DNA of 51,938 nt from Emticicia aquatilis. Its GTDB lineage: Bacteria; Bacteroidota; Bacteroidia; Cytophagales; Spirosomataceae. The stretch lies in NCBI RefSeq assembly GCF_014644295.1, contig NZ_BMKK01000021.1:1-51938 (forward strand). Direction: 5' to 3'. The position numbers and the translations under genes are program-made. Every line of letters starts with the position of its first letter. The first letter of the stretch is position 1. Below, piece after piece: positions 7,615 through 14,503 of the stretch. The notes under the pieces are model-generated. The model was not told where the DNA came from. It did no database searches and saw only the letters and a program-made list of their open reading frames with translations.

Positions 7615-7754
7615 CAATAAAAAAGGTAGCATATCCCCCGCTACCTTTTTGTTTTTGTCCTCTATTACCGAGTATTGCCGCTGCAAGTGTGTATAAATAA
7701 TCATATTTCGTATAAATAGTCAATATGACCTGGGGATTAGCATTGGCATTATCA
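7615..7754 (-). ncRNA. Candidate DRT3 non-coding RNA with ACACAC stretch
   Basis: Directly after the drt3b stop codon, about 130 bases on the minus strand carry ordered structure. First comes a stem TCATATT/AATATGA (7728-7722 with 7707-7701). Then ACACAC (7692-7687), then an abutting mini-hairpin TTGC/GCAA (7686-7675), then an 11-bp terminator hairpin (7650-7620). DRT type 3 systems are known to need an ncRNA. My recollection of recent work is that Drt3a copies an ACACAC element in that RNA. Position, structure and the ACACAC make this the best candidate, but I cannot compare it with known DRT3 RNAs here. No separate promoter was found; it may be processed from the operon transcript. Confidence 0.5.
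7620..7650 (-). terminator. Terminator of the DRT3 cassette
   Basis: Perfect 11-bp stem AAAAAGGTAGC / GCTACCTTTTT with a 9-base loop. On the minus strand the stem is followed by a T-run. It closes the drt3a-drt3b transcript and would form the 3' end of the candidate ncRNA. It is symmetric enough to work in both directions. Confidence 0.8.
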
Positions 7755-9890
7755 TTAAGAGTAAACCTCTTGACTCTTTTTATTTTCTAATTCTTTGGCT
7801 AAATTAAATCTTTCCCATTTTGTAAACCAATATTTATGTTCTTTGTGAAATGTGTTAATTTTTTCAGCATCTATTATTGTATTTTGAATATCAGATTCGG
7901 TTGAACTACTCCTGTACAAAAGTAAAATTTTCTTTTTAAATTCAGCATCTACAAATGGGCAAGCAAATAAATCCAACATCAGATGAGCAATTTCAGATGA
8001 TTTACCCCTTTTTTCAGTAGGATAAGAACTAATATAATCAAATGTATAGTCAATTAAAGCATTTTTAAGCTGAGGGTATTTTTGGGAATACCCAATATAA
8101 TAAAATGTTACAACGATAGAAAAATAATTTAATGTTCCTTTCTTAATAGTTAAAATATCATTTTCTTGATATGTATTAATGAATTTAGAAAGTAGTTGTT
8201 CTGGCAATCTGTATTCTTTGCCTAAATCTCGTAAAACAGTTAGTAAATAAAGTGATTCGATTTGAGCATACTCATTCAAAGTATTCTTGTTTAGAATAAA
8301 AGTAGATTCATCTAATATTCTTTTGAATACACGTTCACGCCTATTCTGAGTATTTATTTTTTCCTTGTAAAATTTAATGATTTTAGAAAGAATATGACAT
8401 ACCTTAATGGTTGAGTTAACCCTCGGTGAAACAGAGTATATAAAGAAAATAAAATCAATAAAACCTTCAATGTGTGTCGCAAAAGAATCTTCTACTTTGT
8501 TTATCTTTATTAAATCAGACTTAGACAGTTCTTCATTAGTTTTCTTTACCCAATATTCTTTGATAACATTTTCAAAGTTAATAAGATTTCTTTCAATTAT
8601 ATTATTCAATACAGCTAAACTGTAATTCAGTACATCTTTGTAGTCAACTTTTGATTCTTTTATTATTATCTTATATTTAGTAGCAAGATTATTAGGGTCA
8701 AAATAGAAATTAAAATTGTGTTCTATCAAAGAAATATCCTTGTTCTCATCTCGCTTATTATTGATATTTGTAGAATCTATTTTACTTATTATAAACTTGG
8801 GTTCGTCAGAAAATAATTCTATGATTTTATTTTTTGCAATTGTTATTTCAGTTATTATTGGCTTACTATAATCCAACGATTTAGAATCATTTATTGCTAA
8901 TTTATATAGTTTTAGCTCATGTTTTAATATGACTAAAATTTCATCTTTTAGAGATTCACTATCACAAAACAAAAAATAGTCATCAACATACCTATACAAT
9001 TCATACTGTGTCTTCAGAAAATAACCCCTTACTTTCAGTTTATCTTCAACTGTTTTATCAATTCTTTGTAAAATAATTTCTGCAAAAATTCTTGAAAACT
9101 CGGGACCAATTAAAATTCCATTTGTTTCCCCATAGTTTGTGTATTGAATAAAATTATCAAAAATACCTCCAAAAGACTTTTTAGACTCATTTACATTCTC
9201 TTTAACAGCATCCAAACCCAAAACGGCCCAAACAATTGAATGGGTATAAATACTATAAAAACAGTTTGAAATATCGAATTTGAATAGATAATTATACTTT
9301 TTTTCAGCTCTTTGATAACGATAGTCTTCATAGAATCTGTAAATGTTTGTGTATTTACTATATGAAAAAAACGTTTTAAGGTTTTCATATTCTTTACCAC
9401 TTAATTCCAAAAAATCGGTAACCTCTCCTTTGTTTGATTGGTGAAGTTTATCGTTGAAAAAAGAAAACTTTGCTACATTATCAGGTCTTCTTATGCTATA
9501 ATTACTTACTGAACAAGAGTAAATTATTAACTCTTTAAACTGGTCATAGAAACTAATTAATTTCAACTGATTGATAGGATGAACTAAAGCAAGCTCTCGA
9601 AAATCATTCTTTTTATGAGATATTCGGTAAGTAAATGGAATTTTTCTAAAATTTGGATTCGAAATGTCAGCTGAAAATAAAATCTTAATTAGAATTTCAA
9701 AAGCATCCTTTTCATCTCCAATATATTTTGATTTATGTCGAATATTGTTGTCAATCACTTCTATTTTATTATCTAATAGAAACCTATAAAAATACCTATT
9801 AGAAAAAGTAATTGGTATTTCATAAGGAAGAACATCAGAAAGTATCGCTCTTTCTTTTGGATATTTAATATACTTTTTCTTTTTACTCAT
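7755..9890 (-). CDS. drt3b: Antiviral reverse transcriptase Drt3b (UG8 type)
   Basis: A 711-residue RNA-directed DNA polymerase homologue of the bacterial 'unknown group' RTs. Motif A is FKFDISNCFYSIYTHS (Asp206), motif B GILIGPEFSRIFAEI (about 258-272) and motif C YRYVDDYFLF (YVDD 301-304). An approximately 200-residue N-terminal extension and a 350-residue helical C-terminus, with no maturase, HNH or integrase domain, fit the larger partner of DRT type 3. It overlaps the upstream RT gene by 8 bases (start 9890, stop 9883), indicating translational coupling. DRT3 confers phage defence through cooperation of the two RTs with an ncRNA. The gene is visibly more AT-rich than its neighbours, a sign of horizontal acquisition. 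Confidence 0.85.
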   Translation of the reverse strand: MSKKKKYIKYPKERAILSDVLPYEIPITFSNRYFYRFLLDNKIEVIDNNIRHKSKYIGDEKDAFEILIKILFSADISNPNFRKIPFTYRISHKKNDFRELALVHPINQLKLISFYDQFKELIIYSCSVSNYSIRRPDNVAKFSFFNDKLHQSNKGEVTDFLELSGKEYENLKTFFSYSKYTNIYRFYEDYRYQRAEKKYNYLFKFDISNCFYSIYTHSIVWAVLGLDAVKENVNESKKSFGGIFDNFIQYTNYGETNGILIGPEFSRIFAEIILQRIDKTVEDKLKVRGYFLKTQYELYRYVDDYFLFCDSESLKDEILVILKHELKLYKLAINDSKSLDYSKPIITEITIAKNKIIELFSDEPKFIISKIDSTNINNKRDENKDISLIEHNFNFYFDPNNLATKYKIIIKESKVDYKDVLNYSLAVLNNIIERNLINFENVIKEYWVKKTNEELSKSDLIKINKVEDSFATHIEGFIDFIFFIYSVSPRVNSTIKVCHILSKIIKFYKEKINTQNRRERVFKRILDESTFILNKNTLNEYAQIESLYLLTVLRDLGKEYRLPEQLLSKFINTYQENDILTIKKGTLNYFSIVVTFYYIGYSQKYPQLKNALIDYTFDYISSYPTEKRGKSSEIAHLMLDLFACPFVDAEFKKKILLLYRSSSTESDIQNTIIDAEKINTFHKEHKYWFTKWERFNLAKELENKKSQEVYS

Positions 9891-11376
9891 CTTTCCATAT
9901 TGATTTAATTACCTCAAATTTGTTTGTAGACCTTTTGAATTTTTTGGAATAAAATTTATTTTCTCTGTCTCCAAATGTAAATGAGTAGAAGTATTTTTCT
10001 TTTTGATTAAAACCCTTTTGGAAGCTAAAATTGTTGAGTATGTGTAGAATAATATTCGTTTTTTTAATTCCAATTTTCGGTGGTGGTTGTAAGGATTTTA
10101 CAGCTTTCATACGTTCTTTGTCAAGACGTTTAAGACTTTCGTATGTTATTGTATTTAATTTGAGCATCTCATTTGAATAATAAATGCCTGATTTAACATT
10201 TCTTTTATTATTATTTAAATGAAAATTTCCAGTAAGAAACTTTAACCTTGCGTATAGCATATTTCTTGCCTCTTTTTCATTATAAATGGAATCTTGATTA
10301 TATGCATCAACTAAAAGTTTTAATCTCTTTTTATATCGTTCTATCTTATTATCTGATATTTCTAACAAAACTTGAAAGTCAACTTTCTTTTTACCTAAAA
10401 CCATAGTTTCAGCTCTTTTTATTTGAAATAAATATCCTAAAAAATTAAATGACTCATTATAGGATACTCTACTCATAAGGTCTATTTCAAACGTTTTATT
10501 TTCTTTTCCATCCGTTCCGTCTTTCAATGATAGGCTATTATTATTACAAATTATTTTCTTAATTTCTTCCAGATATTTACCTTTTGTACTCGTCGTTTTG
10601 GGAGAAAAAATAATTATAATATCATCAACATATCGAGCATAATAAATTACATCTTGTAAAGATTTAATGCTATTATCAATATCTCTCATATACAATTCTG
10701 ATAAATATGCACTAAGTCCTATTCCTCTTGGAATCCCTTTTTGAGGTTCAATAATAGTTTTATCCTTTTTGTCTTCAAACTCATAAAACAATTTTCTTAG
10801 AAGTTTCTTTGAAAATGGAGAAAGTAAGGTATTATCTTCAATTTTATCAAAAAGCTTATCTTGCGGAATTGACTCATAAAAAGATTTTATATCAGTTTTA
10901 ATTACAACTTTTGGAAATCCGTCAGATAATATATTAAATAGCTGTTTTATAATTCTATTTCTATCTGCTTGTATTACTTTAAAAGTTTTACTAATATTCG
11001 TTTGAAGCTGTTTAATTGCATAATATGATGCAGCATCATTTTCTACTGTGTAAACTTCTTTCTTATTATTATATTCTATATTGAATTTAAACGTATTTAA
11101 ATTTATTGCCTTTGAAAGGTCTTCAAAGATGGATATTCTTATCTCTTCTTTCTCGTTATTTATAATTTCAAGCCTTTTCGCAAAATCATCCAATTCTTCT
11201 TTAGATAGTTTTGCCTTCTCCTTTTTTAATAGAATCTTCTCACGTACCAGCGATTTAAACTCTTGATGCTTGGCTGTGTACTCAGGTGTAAAATAAGATT
11301 TGTTAAAATTCCCTTTCCGATTTTCTCTCAAAAACAATATAATGAGATTAGAACTTGAAAATGATTGGTCTAACAT
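9883..11376 (-). CDS. drt3a: Antiviral reverse transcriptase Drt3a (UG3 type)
   Basis: This 497-residue RT carries motif A KTDIKSFYESI (Asp162), motif B GIPRGIGLSAYLSE (214-227), motif C YARYVDDIIIIF (YVDD 249-252) and a motif D/E region SFNFLGYLFQI near 309. The N-terminus MLDQSFSSSN...ENRKGNF resembles the start of Drt3a proteins as I remember them, and supports the start at 11376. All catalytic aspartates are intact. It is the first gene of a two-gene operon, overlapping drt3b by 8 bases. An AT-rich leader follows upstream with a possible promoter at 11431-11458. Alternatives considered were a retron, a group II intron RT and a DGR RT; the paired overlapping RT genes and absence of accessory domains argue against these. 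Confidence 0.85.
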   Translation of the reverse strand: MLDQSFSSSNLIILFLRENRKGNFNKSYFTPEYTAKHQEFKSLVREKILLKKEKAKLSKEELDDFAKRLEIINNEKEEIRISIFEDLSKAINLNTFKFNIEYNNKKEVYTVENDAASYYAIKQLQTNISKTFKVIQADRNRIIKQLFNILSDGFPKVVIKTDIKSFYESIPQDKLFDKIEDNTLLSPFSKKLLRKLFYEFEDKKDKTIIEPQKGIPRGIGLSAYLSELYMRDIDNSIKSLQDVIYYARYVDDIIIIFSPKTTSTKGKYLEEIKKIICNNNSLSLKDGTDGKENKTFEIDLMSRVSYNESFNFLGYLFQIKRAETMVLGKKKVDFQVLLEISDNKIERYKKRLKLLVDAYNQDSIYNEKEARNMLYARLKFLTGNFHLNNNKRNVKSGIYYSNEMLKLNTITYESLKRLDKERMKAVKSLQPPPKIGIKKTNIILHILNNFSFQKGFNQKEKYFYSFTFGDRENKFYSKKFKRSTNKFEVIKSIWKDE

Positions 11377-11430
11377 TTCTAACTACATTTACGAATTTAT
11401 AAAAATATACCCTCATTCTTTCTCTTACTT

Positions 11431-11458
11431 CAAATATACTAAATCCAAAACCATCAAA
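11431..11458 (-). promoter_or_regulatory. Possible drt3a promoter
   Basis: Minus-strand -7 TATATTTG (11438-11431) and -33 TTTG (11458-11455) separated by 16 bases, a little shorter than the usual 19-21. It lies 55 bases upstream of the drt3a start. Confidence 0.35.
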
Positions 11459-11598
11459 ATCACGATACTATAATTAATATACGTTTTATTTATTTTTCGG
11501 TATTACCCTATATCTCACTCCTCCCTATTTTACCACCCACCCAAATTTTTCACCCATTTATCAAGTTTCATATTCTTAGAAAAGTTACATTCATTAAT

Positions 11599-11621
11599 AT
11601 TGTCTAAAATTAAGACAATAA
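11599..11621. promoter_or_regulatory. Second copy of the Nudix-regulator-type palindrome
   Basis: Arms TATTGTCT and AGACAATA around a 7-base spacer (AAAATTA) form a perfect dyad. Arms and spacing are the same as at 3100-3126. It ends 19 bases before the start codon of the outer-membrane receptor gene, so a bound repressor would block its transcription. It suggests that this receptor belongs to the regulon of the Nudix-type regulator (inference). Confidence 0.7.
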
Positions 11622-11640
11622 ACTTTTTTAACTATCAGAA

Positions 11641-14256
11641 ATGATGAAAAAATACCTTCTTCTTATACTCCTCACGGCTTTTTCTTTTGGCACTTTTGCT
11701 CAAATGCCAGGAATGAGTGCCGCACAAGCCAATATTGGCCATGTTTATGGCAAAATTGTAGATAGTCTGGGCAAACCCATTGAGTTTGTCTCGGTAGTGT
11801 TATTGACCAACAAACCCGACCCTGCCACCAAGCAAAACAAAGAAGTTTTGCTAAAAGGCACGGTTACAAAAGCCAATGGCGAATTTAGTTTTGATGAATT
11901 ACCAATTTTTGGCAAGCATAAACTCAAGGTTTCGGCGGTGGGTTATAAAACTCTCGAAATGCCTGTGGCTTTTCAATTAATGATGAATGGCAAGCCAAAC
12001 CCAAAAGCAGAAAATGACCCTGCCGAGCAAATGAAAATGCTTAAAAACCTACTCGGTGGTGTTGACAAAGACTTAGGAAATATCAAGTTTTATGAAGATA
12101 GTCAAGTTTTGCAAGGTGTAACCGTAACCGCAACAAAAGCTTTATTTGAGTCGGATATTGATAAAAAAGTATTTAATGTTGAGAAAAATATCGTTACGGC
12201 AGGAGGAACTGCGGTTGATATTATGAAAAATGTACCATCGCTACAAGTAGATATTGATGGAAACGTGAAACTCCGTAATGCTTCACCACAGATATTTATT
12301 GATGGTCGCCCGACGACACTCTCGCTCGACCAAATCCCTGCCGATGCTATCGAAAAAGTGGAGGTAATTACCAACCCATCAGCCAAATACGATGCTTCAG
12401 GGGGTAATGCGGGTATCTTGAATTTGGTTTTGAAGAAAAACAAAAAAACTGGCTACAACGGTATGGTAAACGCTGGTGCTGACCGTTTGGGTGGTGGTAA
12501 CGTAATGGCGAATTTCAATGTGCGTCAGAATAAAATCAATCTTTCGGCAATGGCCATGACCAACCAAATGAGAAGCAAAACGATTGGCGAAAGCGACCGT
12601 TTTAGTGATGTTGATGGTATCAAATCAACGATTGGGCAGGACGTGGATAGCCGCATGAAAGGCGGATTTTTGTTTTCGAGATTGGGCTTAGATTATTTCG
12701 TAACGAACCGCACAACGCTTTCGGCAGCGGGTATTATCGGGCAAGGGAAGTTCAACCCGAGCGAAAACATTGATATTAATACCCTGAGAGGTTCAATCAA
12801 TACTTACAGTAATCGTATTTCGGCAACCGACCGTATGTTCAGAATGAAAGGTATGCAGTTAGGTTTGAAACATAACTTCACGAAATCGGGAGAAGAATTA
12901 ACGGCTGACATCAATTATTTTGGTGGAAAAAATGATGGTTCGGGTTTATACACAACCAATTATTATTCGGCAACTAATAGCATTTACGGCACTCAGATTC
13001 AGAAAAACTTATCGGATGGAAATAATAAATTCTTGACGATTCAGACCGATTACGTTAGACCGTTTGGCAACAAAGGCTCGCTCGAAATTGGTGCGAGAGC
13101 TCAAATCAATAATCTTAAAAATATCAACGAAAACTCAATTAAGGCTTTGGGTTCGACCGAATTCAAAAATATTAGTTCGGCCACAACCAACTATGAGTCG
13201 AGAAATGATGTTTATGCAGCGTATGTTTCGGTAGCGGGTGCTTACAAAAAAGTATTTTCGTATAAAGTTGGTTTGAGAGCAGAAAGCTCGAAATATGATG
13301 GTAAATTGCTGAATACCAACGAAGACTTCAATAATAAATTCCCTATTAGCCTTTTCCCATCGGTATTTTTGAGCAAAGATTTGAAGAAAAATCAGCAGGT
13401 TCAAATGAGCTTAACTCGCCGTATCAATCGCCCGAATTTCTTCCAATTGATTCCATTTGTTGATTATACCGATAGCTTGAATATCACGAAAGGAAATGCC
13501 GATTTAGTACCTGAATTTACTTATTCGTCGGAGATTTCTTATACCAAAAATAAAGGTGTAAATACATTCATCGGTTCGGCTTACTATAAATATACCGATA
13601 ACTTGATTACGAGGTTTTTGGGTCAAGAAATCAACCCAATCAGTGGCAAAACCGATTTGATAAACACGTTTATCAACGCCAACTCGAGCAATAATTATGG
13701 ATTTGAATTAACGGGCATCACCAAACCTAAAAAATGGTGGGATTTGACAGCCAACGTCAATTTCTATAATTCGAGAATCAACGTTAAGAACCTCGAAATT
13801 GCCTCAACACCAGCACTTTGGAGTATGTTTGGTAAATTGAATAATAATTTCAAATTGCCGAAGAAATTTACGGTTCAACTTTCAGCCGATTATCAAAGTA
13901 AAACTAATTTACCAATCAGCACTGGCGGACAACAGTTTGGCCCACCAAGCCAAGTGCAAAGTGCTTCGCAGGGGTATATCAAGGCATTTTATAGTGTCGA
14001 TGTAGCCATCAAAAAGACATTCTTTAAAGATGCTGCATCATTGACTTTGAGTGTAAATGATATTTTCAGAAGCCGTTACTCGGTACAATATTCCGAAGGT
14101 GTTGGTTTCAATCAAACCTATTCGAGACTCACAAACCCACAAATGGTTCGCTTGAATTTCTCGTATCGTTTTGGAAAAATGGATATGTCGTTGTTCAAAC
14201 GCCAAAACATGAAGAGCCAACAAGAGGGTATGCAGAACGGTATGCAAATGCAGTAA
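11641..14256 (+). CDS. TonB-dependent outer-membrane receptor (outer-membrane beta-barrel family)
   Basis: An 871-residue outer-membrane receptor. A signal peptide (1-21, ending SFGTFAQ) is followed by a CarboxypepD_reg-like domain (about 33-125, GKIVDSLGKPIEFVSVVLL). A plug-like domain comes next (about 155-270, VFNVEKNIV, IFIDGRPTTLSLDQIP, EVITNPSAKYDASGGNAGI), then a long beta-barrel. It belongs to the outer-membrane beta-barrel (OMP_b-brl_3) branch, and no SusD partner is present. The C-terminus is Gln/Met-rich (QQEGMQNGMQMQ) beyond the last barrel strand, where a terminal aromatic is usual. The palindrome at 11599-11621 links it to the Nudix-regulated sugar operon 8 kb away; the DRT3 cassette now lies between them. 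The ligand is unknown. Confidence 0.92.
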   Translation: MMKKYLLLILLTAFSFGTFAQMPGMSAAQANIGHVYGKIVDSLGKPIEFVSVVLLTNKPDPATKQNKEVLLKGTVTKANGEFSFDELPIFGKHKLKVSAVGYKTLEMPVAFQLMMNGKPNPKAENDPAEQMKMLKNLLGGVDKDLGNIKFYEDSQVLQGVTVTATKALFESDIDKKVFNVEKNIVTAGGTAVDIMKNVPSLQVDIDGNVKLRNASPQIFIDGRPTTLSLDQIPADAIEKVEVITNPSAKYDASGGNAGILNLVLKKNKKTGYNGMVNAGADRLGGGNVMANFNVRQNKINLSAMAMTNQMRSKTIGESDRFSDVDGIKSTIGQDVDSRMKGGFLFSRLGLDYFVTNRTTLSAAGIIGQGKFNPSENIDINTLRGSINTYSNRISATDRMFRMKGMQLGLKHNFTKSGEELTADINYFGGKNDGSGLYTTNYYSATNSIYGTQIQKNLSDGNNKFLTIQTDYVRPFGNKGSLEIGARAQINNLKNINENSIKALGSTEFKNISSATTNYESRNDVYAAYVSVAGAYKKVFSYKVGLRAESSKYDGKLLNTNEDFNNKFPISLFPSVFLSKDLKKNQQVQMSLTRRINRPNFFQLIPFVDYTDSLNITKGNADLVPEFTYSSEISYTKNKGVNTFIGSAYYKYTDNLITRFLGQEINPISGKTDLINTFINANSSNNYGFELTGITKPKKWWDLTANVNFYNSRINVKNLEIASTPALWSMFGKLNNNFKLPKKFTVQLSADYQSKTNLPISTGGQQFGPPSQVQSASQGYIKAFYSVDVAIKKTFFKDAASLTLSVNDIFRSRYSVQYSEGVGFNQTYSRLTNPQMVRLNFSYRFGKMDMSLFKRQNMKSQQEGMQNGMQMQ

Positions 14257-14274
14257 GATTTGTGTGTGAAAGTA

Positions 14275-14462
14275 AAAAGAGGCTGTCTCAAAAGTTTTCT
14301 TCACAAAAGAATATTTGGATAGCATTTGACCTCACCCTCTAAATCTCCCTCTCCTCGCAGGAGAGGGAGACTTTTAGCCCTTCTCCTGTGAGGAGAAGGG
14401 TTGGGATGAGGTGATTTGCAGAATATTTTTTGGTTGATTTTACTTTTAAGACAGCCTCTTTT
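14275..14462. mobile_element. 188-bp MITE-like element with 21-bp terminal inverted repeats
   Basis: The ends AAAAGAGGCTGTCTCAAAAGT (14275) and its complement (14442-14462) match at 20 of 21 positions. Inside are nested palindromes: a CTCTCCT...AGGAGAG hairpin, a CCCTTCTCCT...AGGAGAAGGG hairpin, and outer arms ACCTCACCC / GGGATGAGGT. There is no coding capacity. The GAGGCTGTCT ends resemble IS termini, so a non-autonomous derivative is plausible. It lies between convergent genes (receptor stop 14256, GH106 stop 14504) and may also act as a bidirectional terminator. No clear target-site duplication was found. Confidence 0.65.
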
Positions 14463-14503
14463 ATTTTAAACAATTTAGGAATCGGGCTGCCGATGCAGTT
14501 GTG

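Noticed and set aside
7755-11376. The two RTs as a retron, group II intron or diversity-generating retroelement
   Set aside because: No maturase/HNH domain, no msr-msd inverted repeats, no variable/template repeat pair or accessory avd-like gene; two overlapping RT genes fit DRT3 instead.
14038-14325. A minus-strand 95-residue gene over the receptor 3' end
   Set aside because: It overlaps a well-supported beta-barrel coding region and the MITE-like element; composition is that of an antisense shadow.
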